Below are positions 8,318 to 16,854 of a stretch of DNA of 29,457 nt, piece by piece (position 1 is the stretch's first letter; each line of letters starts with the position of its first letter). Below the pieces are notes generated by a model. It was not told where the DNA came from. It saw only the letters and a list, made by a program, of their open reading frames with translations, and did not search any database. The position numbers and the translations under genes were made by a program. This DNA is from JBBRHF01 sp038223055 (GTDB taxonomy: Bacteria; Actinomycetota; Actinomycetes; JACCUZ01), in NCBI GenBank assembly GCA_038223055.1, contig JBBRHF010000030.1:1-29457 (forward strand), read 5' to 3'.

Positions 8318-8785
8318 GTGGCAGTTATCTCGGGTTCGGCGTTGGCGCGACTGCGGGTGGAGCTCGACCAGCTCGTGCGGGTCGAACGTCCGCTGTTGCT
8401 CGGCGAGCTGCTCGCCGCGGGTGGCCGTGACGCCGCTGACCAGGCCGATCGCGCCCAGGCCGAACTCGCTTTGCAAGCATTGGATGCTCGGATCGAGCGG
8501 CTCACCGGGCGGTTGTTCGAGGCGGCGCCCACGCCGGTGGGTGTCGAGGGCGGCGTGGTCAGCGAAGGCCACCTGGTGCGGCTCGACTTCGGCGATGGTG
8601 AGCCCGCCCCCTACATGGTGGGTGATCTCGATGCGGCGCCCGAGGGCACCGACGTCGTGACGCCGACCTCGCCGCTGGGCTCGGCCCTGCTGGGTGCTCG
8701 TGTCGGGCAGGCCGTGCAGGTCAGCACGCCGCGCGGGGCTATCACCGTGATGATCGTGGCGCTCGAGGCCCCGGCAGCAGCCTGA
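8318..8785 (+). CDS. GreA/GreB-family transcript cleavage factor-like protein
   Basis: A 155-residue cytosolic protein. The N-terminal 75 residues form a charged helical region, with LARLRVELDQLV and QAELALQALDARIERLTGRLF suggesting the coiled coil that enters the RNA polymerase secondary channel. The C-terminal part resembles the GreA FKBP-like domain: GGVVSEGHLVRLDFGDG, then TPTSPLGSALLGARVGQAVQVSTPRG, which matches the SPLGxALLGxxxGD pattern of Gre factors. The start is GTG at 8318 with GGGGAG 8 bp upstream. The coiled-coil tip normally carries two acidic residues; candidates here are limited (the region RDAADQADR), so it may be an anti-cleavage or regulatory Gre-like protein, not classical GreA. 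It is divergent from the MprF-like gene and convergent with the broken permease. Confidence 0.8.
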   Translation: MAVISGSALARLRVELDQLVRVERPLLLGELLAAGGRDAADQADRAQAELALQALDARIERLTGRLFEAAPTPVGVEGGVVSEGHLVRLDFGDGEPAPYMVGDLDAAPEGTDVVTPTSPLGSALLGARVGQAVQVSTPRGAITVMIVALEAPAAA

Positions 8786-8830
8786 CCGGCGGTCAAATCG
8801 CGTCGGCTCGGACGGTTAGATCCGGCACGG

Positions 8831-10543
8831 TCAGACCCCGACGTAGTCGATCTGGTGGCTGTCGCGCGCGATCGCCTCCCGCACCTTCTCCTCGCTCATG
8901 GTCGACTCGACCGCCCAGTAGAAGATCAGCAGGCTGAACACGACGACGACTAGCAGGTCGACCCAGCTCGGCAGGACGCTGCGGCTCCCGACTCCGTAGC
9001 GTCCCAGCGCGCCGATGACGACCGAACCGGCGATCCACGGCCCGATCCAGAACGAGCTGCGCAGCATGCCGAACGTGTCGGTGCCCGCCCTTGTCGAGCC
9101 GATCGCGAACAGCAGCAGCCCGAGCGCCAGGGCGCAGGCCAGCTTCCAGGTGTAGTCATAGCCGCCCCAGTAGAGGATGAGGTTGGCCGAGCAGAAGCCG
9201 ACCGGCAGCAGGATCTTCGGCGCGGGCATCCGGTAGGAGCGCTCCCGGTCACCGTCGCGAAGCTGCAGCGCCGCCAGCGACACCGGCGCGAAGGCGTACA
9301 TGATCGCGGTGGCCCCGGTGACTACGCCGACGAGCTTGTTCCAGCTGGGGAAGGGCCCGAAGCGGGCCTCGCCGACCACCGCCGCCAGCAGGATCGACCA
9401 CACCGGCACGCCGCGCTTGTCGACCGACGCGAGCTTGCTGGGCATCTCGGACTCCTCGCCCAGGGCGTAGGACAGCCGGGCCGAGGTGCCGAGGTAGACG
9501 ATGCCGGTGCCTGCGGGGGACACGACCGCGTCGATGATGAGCATGGTGGCCAGCCAGGAGGCACCCACCGCGAGTGCGAGAGTGTACTAAGGGCCGTAGT
9601 CCGAGGGGTTGCCGCCGAGGGGAGAGTCCCAGTTCTTGGCGACGTTGGACGGCTCGACCCCGGCGATGAAGGCGACCTGGAGCAGGGCGTAGAGCGTGGC
9701 GCCGATGGCCATCGCCGTGATGATCGCTCGGGAGACGTCGCGCTTGGGGTGCTTCGCCTCGCCGGCCAACTGCACCGCCTGCTCGAAGCCCTGCAGGGCG
9801 AAGACCACGCCCGCGGGTAACGCGGCGAACACGCCGTGGACGCCGTGCGGCATGAACCCGCCACCGGTCGAGAAGTTGCCGGGGTGGAACGCGAGCGAGG
9901 CGACCACCACGATCGCCAGCACCGGCACGGCCGTCTTCCAGATCACGACCACCGCGTTGCTCTCCGACATGAACTTGGCACCCGCGAGGTTCATCGCCGT
10001 GAACAGCACCATCAGGATGGACGCGATCACGAAGCCCCGGGTGTTGAGCAGACCTTTGCTCGCGCCGGTCGCGTGCAGCATGGGGAGGTTCTCGTTCACG
10101 GCGTTGACGCTGTTGACGTAAGTGATCGCCGCGAGGATCTCGATGGGTGCGATGGCGACCGCCTGAAGCCACGACGCCCAGCCCGCCGTGAACCCCGCGA
10201 GGGGCCCGTGGGAGAAGTAGGGAAAGCGGCCGCTGCCACCGGCGACGGGGTAGCTCGCCCCGAGCTTGGCGTAGGTCAGCGCGAGCACCGTGAGCATGGC
10301 GGCCGCGAGGATCCAGGACAGCACCGAGGCAGGACCCGCCACCTCCGCGGCATTGAGCGCGCCAAGCAGCCAGCCGGATCCGATGATCGAACCGAGGGAG
10401 ACGAGCAGCAGCCCGTAGAAGCCGACGGTGCGATGCAGCATTCCGGGTTCGTGGATCACCTGCTGGCTCTCAGCGCCTCCGATGACGTCGAAGCGGCGAC
10501 CCCGGTCCGGACCGCCGCACACCCGGCATCGTGGCCCTCGCAC
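8831..10543 (-). pseudogene. APC-family amino acid permease interrupted by an in-frame amber codon
   Basis: Two same-frame segments make one amino acid/polyamine/organocation permease. The first (10543 to 9590) carries the N-terminal helices with GLLLVSLGSIIGSGWLLGAL, the family's substrate-loop signature, and ends NPSDYGP. A TAG codon occupies 9589-9587. The frame then continues without break as YTLALAVGASWLATMLIIDAVVSPAGTG through the remaining helices to 8831. No insertion or frameshift is needed, so this is a single nonsense change; by sequence the lost codon could be Tyr, Gln or Trp. GTG at 9568 could in principle restart translation but has no ribosome binding site. Start of the intact gene is uncertain: GTG at 10543 is the longest, GTG at 10459 fits the family better. 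It lies downstream of lysA on the same strand. It could be a true pseudogene, a suppressed codon or a sequencing error. Confidence 0.85.
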
Positions 10544-10598
10544 TAGACCGCGTCAATGACCACGTCCCGGTGTCCCGAAGATGGAGGCGACGTGTCGA

Positions 10599-11858
10599 TC
10601 AGGTGACGTCCCGGGAGAGCAGGTCGGCCCAGGTCTCCCGACGTACGACGAGGCGGGCCTGACCGTCGCGGGCGAACACCACCGGGATGCGCCGATTGCC
10701 GTTGTAGTTGTTGGACATCGTGTAGCAGTAGGCACCGGTCGCAGGGACGGCGAGGAGGTCGCCGACGCGGGGCGCAGGAAGCGGGACGCCTTCGACGAGC
10801 ACGTCGCCGCTCTCGCAGTGCCGCCCGACCACGATGACGGTCTCGGCACTGTCGGTGGCGTCGAGGCGGTCGACGATCGCTGCCTCGAACCGCTGGCCGT
10901 AGAGCGCGACCTCGAGGTTGTCGCCCATGCCGCCGTCGACGGCGACGAAGGTGACCGCGCCGCGCTTGACGGTGACGACCCGGTAGAGCGTCATGGCGGC
11001 CGTCGCGACCATGCTCCGGCCGGGTTCGATGATGAGCCGGGCGCCGCCCGGCAGGTGCTCGCGGGCCGCGCTGGTCAGCGCGTCGAGATAGGTCCCGACC
11101 GATGGGGGATGGTCGGCGTAGGTGTAGCGCGCACCGAGGCCGCCGCCGAGGTCATAGACAGGGAACTGACCCAGTGTTGCCACGGCGGCAACCGACGCCG
11201 CGAACGGGGCGACGTCGAGGATCTGTGAGCCGACGTGCACGTGCAGGCCTTGCGGCCGCAGCCGGTCACTGCCCCTGATCCGGTCGATGAGCGCCGCAGC
11301 GGCCGCCGGGGCCAGCCCGAACTTGGAGCGGTCGTGCCCGGTCAGCACGTGGGCGTGGGTGTCGGCGGTGACTCCGGGGATCACCCGGACCAGGACGTCC
11401 TGGCGCCGGCCGGCCGGCACGGCTGCCTCGAGCCGGTCGACGTCGTCCGCGTTGTCCACCACGACCAGCCCGATGCCGTGCTCGAGCGCCATCGTGATCT
11501 CGTCGTCGGTCTTGGCATTGCCGTGCAGCACGAGGTCGGCCGGGTCGGCGCCGGCCGCCAGCGCGGTGACGATCTCCCCGCCGCCGGCCACGTCCAGGCC
11601 CAGCCCCTCCTCGATCATGACCCGCTGGACGGCGGTGCACGGGAACGCCTTGGACGCGAACACGACCCGGCCGTTGGGCCACCGCGAGGCCAGCCCGTCG
11701 GCGTACTCGCGGGCGCGGTCGCGCAGCGCCTGCTCGGAGACGACGAGCACGGGAGTGTCGAACTCGCGGGCGAGGTCGTCGACCCGACATCCCCCGACGA
11801 CCAGCATCCCGTCGTCGACGCGACGATCGGGCGGGAAGAGAGACAGCACATCGTGCAT
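10599..11858 (-). CDS. lysA: Diaminopimelate decarboxylase
   Basis: A 419-residue PLP enzyme of fold type III that decarboxylates meso-diaminopimelate to L-lysine, the last step of lysine synthesis. Lys70 in VVFASKAFPC is the Schiff-base lysine. The barrel motif HVHVGSQ binds cofactor, EPGRSMVA is the family phosphate/substrate block, and CESGD with Cys348 is the conserved active-site motif contributed across the dimer. GAYCYTMSNNYNG is the C-terminal signature. The start is ATG at 11858, giving MHDVLSLFPPD; the frame is open further upstream, but that part lies in the 81-bp gap before the divergent gene. No strong Shine-Dalgarno is visible. The broken permease follows 55 to 139 bp downstream, suggesting a former lysine or amino-acid transport unit. 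Cys348 and Lys70 are both intact, so activity is expected. Confidence 0.93.
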   Translation of the reverse strand: MHDVLSLFPPDRRVDDGMLVVGGCRVDDLAREFDTPVLVVSEQALRDRAREYADGLASRWPNGRVVFASKAFPCTAVQRVMIEEGLGLDVAGGGEIVTALAAGADPADLVLHGNAKTDDEITMALEHGIGLVVVDNADDVDRLEAAVPAGRRQDVLVRVIPGVTADTHAHVLTGHDRSKFGLAPAAAAALIDRIRGSDRLRPQGLHVHVGSQILDVAPFAASVAAVATLGQFPVYDLGGGLGARYTYADHPPSVGTYLDALTSAAREHLPGGARLIIEPGRSMVATAAMTLYRVVTVKRGAVTFVAVDGGMGDNLEVALYGQRFEAAIVDRLDATDSAETVIVVGRHCESGDVLVEGVPLPAPRVGDLLAVPATGAYCYTMSNNYNGNRRIPVVFARDGQARLVVRRETWADLLSRDVT

Positions 11859-11939
11859 CGCGCCGGACGTTAGCGGCATGAGGGATGATCGGCGCGACAA
11901 CCACGACGGCGAGCAACCGGCCATAGCCAAGGGAAAACG

Positions 11940-12536
11940 ATGACGGAGAGCCTACAGGGCATCGAGCGGTTCGCGGTGACCCAGAAGATCACGATGATGG
12001 TCAATCGATACGAGATCCGCGCCGTCGACCCGGCCGGCCAGCCGGGCGGGCTGCTGGCGTTCGCCCAGCAGAAGCGGATGGCGTTCAAGGAGGAGGTCAC
12101 CTTCTACGCCGACGCCGACCGCCGCACGCCGGTGTTCTCGTTCAAGGCCCGCAAGCGCCTGGACCTCGGGGCGACCTACGACGTCAATGACGCTGCCGGC
12201 AGACCGATCGGCTTGTTCCGTAAGGACTTCGGGGCCTCGCTGCTGCGCTCGACGTGGCACCTCGAGGCGTCGGGGCTGCAGGCGGTCGGCACCGAGCGCA
12301 GCCAGGGAGTGGCCATCGCCCGGCGCCTGTGGGAGATGCTTCCGGTCGTCGACAACCTGCCCTCGCCGTTCCTGTTCCACTTCGACTTCACTGACCAGGC
12401 TGGCACGGTGGTGATGAGCTCGCAGCGGGGACGCTCGCTGCGCGACCGCTACGACGTCACGCTGCCCGGAGCGCGGGTCGACGGGCGGGTCGCGGCGGCC
12501 ATGGCAGTGGCCTTGGACGCGTTGCAGGGTCGCTGA
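11940..12536 (+). CDS. LURP-one-related / tubby-like fold protein
   Basis: A 198-residue soluble protein with no signal peptide or membrane segment. Its pattern of strands matches the LURP-one-related family: FAVTQKITMMVNRYEIRAVD, LAFAQQKRMAFKEEVTFYAD, PVFSFKARKRLDLGATYDVND, GRPIGLFRKDF and STWHLEA. This family shares the tubby/scramblase-like beta barrel, and its bacterial members have no settled biochemical role; binding of lipids or other hydrophobic ligands is one idea by analogy. The ATG at 11940 follows AAGGGAA at good spacing. It is divergent from lysA and convergent with the histidine kinase gene, with 21 bp between stops. The family call is fairly secure, the function unknown. Confidence 0.75.
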   Translation: MTESLQGIERFAVTQKITMMVNRYEIRAVDPAGQPGGLLAFAQQKRMAFKEEVTFYADADRRTPVFSFKARKRLDLGATYDVNDAAGRPIGLFRKDFGASLLRSTWHLEASGLQAVGTERSQGVAIARRLWEMLPVVDNLPSPFLFHFDFTDQAGTVVMSSQRGRSLRDRYDVTLPGARVDGRVAAAMAVALDALQGR

Positions 12537-12557
12537 CCGCGGGCCGCTCGGGTGGGC

Positions 12558-14054
12558 TCAGCCGGCGCGGGGCAGTCGCAGCGTAAACGACGTGGCGCCG
12601 GGACGGCTGGTGACGCCGAGTGTCCCGTGGTGGGCCTCGACCACGGCCGCGGCGATGGCGAGGCCGAGTCCGGTGCTGCCGGCGGCCCGGGAGCGTGCGG
12701 TGTCCGCGCGGACGAACCGCGCAAAGATGCGTGGCTGCAGGTCGGCCGGGATGCCGGGGCCGTCGTCGCTGACCGTCACCTCGGCCATGCCGCGCGCGCC
12801 ACCCGAGCGGTCGACACCGTGGCCGTCGACACCGCCCGCCCCGGCTGCGACCGCCGCGACCCGCACCGTGATCGTCGTACCGGCCGGGGTGTGGGTTCGG
12901 GCGTTGGTCAGCAGGTTGGCCAGCACCTGGTGCAGCCGCTGGGGGTCGCCGGTGACCTCGACCGGGTCCTCGGGCAGGTCGAGCATGAATCGGTGGTCCG
13001 ACCCGGCAACGCGGGTGTCGCTGGTAGCGTCGATGGCGAGGCGGGTGAGGTCGACCGGCTCGCGGGCGAGCGGGCGCCCGGCGTCCAGGCGGGCGAGCAG
13101 CAGCAGGTCATCGACGAGGCTGCCCATGCGCTCGGCCTCGGACTCGACCCTGCCCAGCGCGTGCGAGACGGACGCTGGCACCGGCTCGGTGTTGCGTAGC
13201 GCGAGTTCGGCGTGGCTGCGGATGGCGGCCAGCGGGGTCCGTAGTTCGTGGCTCGCGTCCGCGACGAACTGGCGCAGCCGGTCCTCGGTCTCCTGCCGGG
13301 CAGTCAGGGATGCCTCGATGTGTTCGAGCATGTGGTTGATCGCCTCGCCGACCTGGCCGACCTCGGTGTAAGGCTCGGCGCCGGGCACCCGGTCCGGGAG
13401 GGCTACCTCGCCCGCGGCCAACGGCAGCGCCGCGACCTGCATGGCGGTCGAGGCCACCCGCCGCAGCGGGCGCAGGGAGAGCCGCACGAACACCGCTCCC
13501 GCGACGCCGGTGGCCGCCAGCGCGAGGGCGAACACGATCAGCTCGATGCTCACCAGGTTGCGCAACGTGTCGTTGATCGGCGCGAGCGGAAGCCCGCTCA
13601 GCGCCGCGTCGCCGTCATCGTCGGCGCCCTGGACCGCCTGCACCCGGTAGTCCCCGATCGCGTCGAGGTGCACGCTGACCGCCCGACCCGTGGTGGGCAC
13701 TGCGCCCAGCCGGGTGAGGTCTTCGTCTTCCAGTCTCAGTTGCTTGGCGCCGTTCTCGGTGGTGATCGTCGCCTCGGTGACCCGCCGCCCCGCCAGCCGG
13801 CCGCTGAGGGTGTCCACCGCCTGACCGGGTACGTCGCCGAACTCGCGATCCGAGGCGTCGTCGGTGCCACCCAGCGAGCCGGACAGCCGTCCGCCGGCGG
13901 CCGCGAGCTGTTGGTCGAGCCGGTCGACGAAGAAGCCGCGCAGCGCGACGGTGGTGCCGATGGCCACGGCTGCGCAGGCCGCCACCAGCAGCACGAGCAG
14001 GCCGGCGATGAGGCGCGCGCTCAGGGTCCGTCGGCGCAGCCAGCCACGGGTCAC
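12558..14054 (-). CDS. Sensor histidine kinase (HAMP, HisKA, HATPase_c)
   Basis: A 498-residue membrane sensor kinase, partner of the upstream response regulator. Transmembrane helix 1 is near residues 13-38 (LIAGLLVLLVAACAAVAIG) and helix 2 near 165-190 (VSIELIVFALALAATGVAGAV), flanking an extracytoplasmic domain of about 125 residues rich in Asp and Gly. A HAMP segment (RLSLRPLRRVASTAMQV) follows. The H-box is FVADASHELRTPLAAIRSH with His269 as the phosphorylation site. N-box (HQVLANLLTNARTHT), G1 (VSDDGPGIP) and G2 (GSTGLGLAIAAAV) make up the ATP-binding domain. The gap between N- and G1-boxes carries a Gly/Val/Asp-rich insert. GTG at 14054 overlaps the regulator's TGA as GTGA, implying translational coupling. 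The signal sensed is unknown. Confidence 0.93.
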   Translation of the reverse strand: MTRGWLRRRTLSARLIAGLLVLLVAACAAVAIGTTVALRGFFVDRLDQQLAAAGGRLSGSLGGTDDASDREFGDVPGQAVDTLSGRLAGRRVTEATITTENGAKQLRLEDEDLTRLGAVPTTGRAVSVHLDAIGDYRVQAVQGADDDGDAALSGLPLAPINDTLRNLVSIELIVFALALAATGVAGAVFVRLSLRPLRRVASTAMQVAALPLAAGEVALPDRVPGAEPYTEVGQVGEAINHMLEHIEASLTARQETEDRLRQFVADASHELRTPLAAIRSHAELALRNTEPVPASVSHALGRVESEAERMGSLVDDLLLLARLDAGRPLAREPVDLTRLAIDATSDTRVAGSDHRFMLDLPEDPVEVTGDPQRLHQVLANLLTNARTHTPAGTTITVRVAAVAAGAGGVDGHGVDRSGGARGMAEVTVSDDGPGIPADLQPRIFARFVRADTARSRAAGSTGLGLAIAAAVVEAHHGTLGVTSRPGATSFTLRLPRAG

Positions 14055-14821
14055 GCGGGTGGCTTCAGGACGTAGCCGACGCCTCGCACGGTGTGGATGA
14101 GCGGCTCGCGGCCAGCGTCGATCTTCTTGCGCAGGTAGGAGATGTAGAGCTCGACGACGTGCGCCTGGCCACCGAAGTCGTAGTTCCACACGCGATCCAG
14201 GATCTGGGCCTTGCTGAGCACCCGGCGGGGGTTGCGCATGAGGTAGCGGAGCAGTTCGAACTCGGTCGCGGTCAGCTCGATCAGGTCACCGGCCCGGTGC
14301 ACCTCGCGGGCGTCCTCGTCCATCGTGAGATCGGCGACGGTCAGGGTGTTTTCGCTCTGGGCACGGGTCAGCCCGGCTCGCCGGAGCAGGCCACGCAGCC
14401 TGGCCAGCACCTCCTCCAGGCTGAACGGCTTGGTGACGTAGTCGTCACCCCCGGCGGTGATTCCGGCGATGCGGTCCTCGACCGAGTCGCGGGCGGTCAG
14501 GAACAGCACGGCGACGTGCGAGTCGCCGGCGCGTAGCCGCTTCAAGATCTCGAAGCCGTCGAAGTCGGGCAGCATCACGTCGAGCACCACGGCGTCGGGG
14601 CGGAACTCCCGGCCCACGGCGACGGCGGCCTTTCCGGTCTCGGCGCTGCGGACGTCGAACCCGTCGAGGCGCAGCACGCTGGAGAGCACCTCGGCCAGGC
14701 TCGGTTCGTCATCGACGACGAGGATCCGAACCGGCGAGCCGTCGGCCCGGGACAGCGCCGGCCCACGCAGGTCGAGCAGTGAGGAAGTGGGGGTGGGCGA
14801 GGGGTCCGGCACGGTGGTCAT
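14051..14821 (-). CDS. OmpR/PhoB-family response regulator
   Basis: A 256-residue DNA-binding regulator phosphorylated by the adjacent kinase. A Pro/Ser-rich leader of about 30 residues precedes the receiver domain. The receiver has the acidic pair Asp37-Asp38, phosphoacceptor Asp81 in VVLDVMLP, Thr109 in FLTARDS and Lys131 in VTKPFS. The C-terminal winged helix follows, with IELTATEFELLRYLMRNPRRVLSKAQILDRVW and the recognition helix HVVELYISYLRKKID, ending in the family's HTVRGVGYVLKPP. ATG at 14821 is preceded by GGAGG only one base away, so GTG at 14812 or ATG at 14836 may be the true start. An 11-bp direct repeat 38 bp upstream is a likely self-binding site. The gene lies head to head with apbE across a roughly 250-bp gap. 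Confidence 0.94.
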   Translation of the reverse strand: MTTVPDPSPTPTSSLLDLRGPALSRADGSPVRILVVDDEPSLAEVLSSVLRLDGFDVRSAETGKAAVAVGREFRPDAVVLDVMLPDFDGFEILKRLRAGDSHVAVLFLTARDSVEDRIAGITAGGDDYVTKPFSLEEVLARLRGLLRRAGLTRAQSENTLTVADLTMDEDAREVHRAGDLIELTATEFELLRYLMRNPRRVLSKAQILDRVWNYDFGGQAHVVELYISYLRKKIDAGREPLIHTVRGVGYVLKPPA

Positions 14822-14858
14822 GCCTCCACTGTCCATGCCCGGCGGGTGGCCAGCCTGT

Positions 14859-14880
14859 GCATTGTCTCTGCATTGCCTCT
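14859..14880 (-). promoter_or_regulatory. Phased 11-bp direct repeat, candidate response-regulator operator
   Basis: On the plus strand GCATTGTCTCT is followed directly by GCATTGCCTCT, 10 of 11 bases identical, with a degenerate third unit after it. OmpR/PhoB-family dimers bind head to tail on direct repeats with an 11-bp period, one helical turn. The repeat starts 38 bp upstream of the regulator's ATG, in the gap shared with apbE, so autoregulation and control of apbE are both possible. Binding by this protein is inferred. Confidence 0.55.
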
Positions 14881-15077
14881 GCGTGTCGTTCACCGCCCCC
14901 CGTTGCCCCCCGCGCCCCCCGGCGTCGGCCCCTCGCCCGAACACCGCCTGGTTTCGGCGCGATCGATGACGGATCGCAGAGGCGCAGCAGAGGTCGCCGG
15001 GCAACGCTCGTCGGACGGCAGGTCCGGACCCCCGGTCCCGCCGTCCCCGTAGTCCCGCCGATCCGAAGGAGCACCGA

Positions 15078-15869
15078 GTGGCCGCCACGCTGTCCCGGCC
15101 GTTTCGGCACTCGCAGCGACTGATGGGCACCGTCTTCTCCCTCGATGTGCGCGACCCGGGCGACTGGTCCGAGGTTGCCGCCGATGTGATGACGTGGTTG
15201 CACCGGGTGCACGCCGTCTTCGCGCCCAGCCCCGAGAGCGAGATCTCCCGGCTGGGCCGGCGCGAGCTGGCGCTGGCCGACTGCGACCCGATGGTGCGTG
15301 AGGTCCTCGCGACGGGGGATCGGGTCGAGTTGGTCACGGGCGGCTACTTCGCCTGCCGGACCCGCGGGGCGCTCGACCTGGCCGGCATCGTCAAGGGCTG
15401 GGCGGCCGAGAGGGCCAGCGACCTGCTCACCGGCGCTGGCGCCCGCGCGCACTCGGTCCGGGCCGGCCAGGACCTGCAGTTGGTGGGTGGTCCCGCGCCG
15501 GGCGAGCCGTGGCGGGTCGAGATCCGGGACCCCCGCGAGCCGGGCGCGCTGCTCACGGTGGTGACCGGCCGGGACCTCGCGGTCGCCACGGCGGGACGCG
15601 GCATCGTCGACCCGCACACCGGCGAGCCCCCCACCGGGCTGGACAGCATCACGCTGATCGGGCCCCGGCTCGCGCTGGTCGATGCCTTGGCCACCGCGGC
15701 CTTCGCTATGGGAGTGCAGGCGCGCGCGTGGGTCGAGCGGGCCGACCATGTCGAGGCGATCGGACTGACCTCCTCGGGCCAGACGTGGATCAGTTCGGGT
15801 TGGGTCGGCGCCCAGTGCCAGGTGGGCACCGCGGACCTTGACCGCCCCCGGGTCTGGCAGGCGAAGTAG
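15078..15869 (+). CDS. apbE: FAD:protein FMN transferase
   Basis: A 263-residue member of the ApbE family, which attaches FMN from FAD to Thr or Ser of flavoprotein subunits such as NqrC/RnfG-type domains. Conserved features visible are LMGTVFSLDVRD at the N-terminus, ALDLAGIVKGWAAERA (family G-x-D-x-G-x-x-KGxA block) and LVDALATAAFAMG, whose Asp and Thr correspond to the metal-binding D-x-x-x-T region. Length is short for the family (about 300 to 350), lacking most of the signal peptide: no lipobox or hydrophobic leader is seen, so a cytoplasmic location is likely. The start is GTG at 15078 with GAAGGAG upstream. The neighbours are a two-component system, head to head. No FMN-binding domain protein or membrane reductase is encoded nearby, so its target must be elsewhere. 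Confidence 0.85.
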   Translation: MAATLSRPFRHSQRLMGTVFSLDVRDPGDWSEVAADVMTWLHRVHAVFAPSPESEISRLGRRELALADCDPMVREVLATGDRVELVTGGYFACRTRGALDLAGIVKGWAAERASDLLTGAGARAHSVRAGQDLQLVGGPAPGEPWRVEIRDPREPGALLTVVTGRDLAVATAGRGIVDPHTGEPPTGLDSITLIGPRLALVDALATAAFAMGVQARAWVERADHVEAIGLTSSGQTWISSGWVGAQCQVGTADLDRPRVWQAK

Positions 15870-15881
15870 CCGACCTTTGCC

Positions 15882-15969
15882 GGGCCGACCCTGGGCCGAC
15901 CTCGGGCCGACCTCGGGTCGACCCTGGGTCGACCCTGGGTCGACCTCGGGCCGACCCTGGGCCGACCCG
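15882..15969. repeat. Eight-copy 11-bp tandem array
   Basis: Eight contiguous units of 11 bp with consensus GGGYCGACCYY (Y is C or T), from 15882 to 15969: forms GGGCCGACCCT, GGGCCGACCTC, GGGTCGACCCT and GGGTCGACCTC. Several units contain the perfect 10-bp palindrome GGGTCGACCC. The array fills most of the gap between the convergent apbE and xthA genes, so it may help end transcription on either side or bind a protein on one helical face. It is too short-period to be a CRISPR array. Confidence 0.9.
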
Positions 15970-16011
15970 CCCCGACCGGGCCGATGATCGCGGGACGTGG
16001 GGCCCGGCCGG

Positions 16012-16788
16012 CTACGCCTCGAGGTCGACGACGACCGGCGCGTGGTCCGAGGGACCCTTGCCCTTGCGGGCGTCCCGGTCGACGTAGGCGTCCCGCACGG
16101 CCGTGGCGAACGCGTCGTTACCGTAGACCAGGTCAATGCGCATGCCGAGGTTCTTGTGGAACATGCCGGCGCGATAGTCCCAGTAGGTGTAGGGGGTGTC
16201 GTGCTTCATCGCCCGCGGGACCACGTCGCGCAGGCCCAGGTCGCGCAGCCGCGCGAGGGCCGCCCGCTCCGGCGGTGTGACGTGGGTCGACCCGACGAAG
16301 GCGCCCGAGTCGAACACGTCCGCGTCGGTGGGGGCCACGTTGAAGTCGCCACACACGGCGTACGGCGAGGCGGGCCGTAGCTCGTCGCCCACTGTCACGG
16401 CGAGCGCCGCCAGCCAGGCGAGCTTGTAGCTGTAGTGGTCGTGGCCGGGCTCGCGCCCGTTCGGGACGTAGACCGACCAGATGCGCAGGCCCGCGCAGGT
16501 CGCGCCCACAGCGCGAGCCTCGGGAGCCGGGAAGCCCGGCTCGTCGGGCAGCCCGCGGACGACGTCGGAGAGGCCCACGCGGGACAGCAGAGCGACACCG
16601 TTCCACCGGCCATTGCCGTGCGCGGCGACCTCGTAGCCGAGCGTCGCGACGTCGGTCGTGGGGAAGTCGCCGGCGGCGCATTTGGTCTCCTGCAGGCAGA
16701 CGACGTCGGGACCCGCTCGCTCGAGCCAGTCGAGCAGGCGCGGGAGGCGGGCCCCGACGGAGTTCACATTCCACGTGGCGATGCGCAC
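16012..16788 (-). CDS. xthA: Exodeoxyribonuclease III
   Basis: A 258-residue Mg2+-dependent AP endonuclease/3'-5' exonuclease of the EEP superfamily that acts in base excision repair. The N-terminus is VRIATWNVNSVGARLPRLLDWL, with the catalytic metal-binding glutamate in CLQETKC. Other family blocks follow: NGVALLSR, YVPNG, YAVCGDFNVAPTDADVFD, and MRIDLVYGND, with GPSDHAPVVVDL at the end carrying the catalytic Asp-His. All active-site residues are present. GTG at 16788 is chosen because the family begins exactly there; the frame is open to 17145 but that part is antisense to the WS/DGAT gene. A GGGG lies close upstream. The gene is head to head with WS/DGAT across 66 bp and convergent with apbE across the tandem array. 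Confidence 0.93.
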   Translation of the reverse strand: MRIATWNVNSVGARLPRLLDWLERAGPDVVCLQETKCAAGDFPTTDVATLGYEVAAHGNGRWNGVALLSRVGLSDVVRGLPDEPGFPAPEARAVGATCAGLRIWSVYVPNGREPGHDHYSYKLAWLAALAVTVGDELRPASPYAVCGDFNVAPTDADVFDSGAFVGSTHVTPPERAALARLRDLGLRDVVPRAMKHDTPYTYWDYRAGMFHKNLGMRIDLVYGNDAFATAVRDAYVDRDARKGKGPSDHAPVVVDLEA

Positions 16789-16854
16789 GGCCCCGATGCT
16801 GCCAGTCCCGGCCGGGCCGCGGGACGGCAGCACCACCACCCGGGACAGGACAGA

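Noticed and set aside
15882..15969. CRISPR-like array
   Set aside because: Units are 11 bp with no spacers; no cas gene nearby.
16435..16854. Upstream extension of the WS/DGAT frame
   Set aside because: Antisense to xthA with no domain content; the family begins at MSNVDAAW just after the ATG at 16855.
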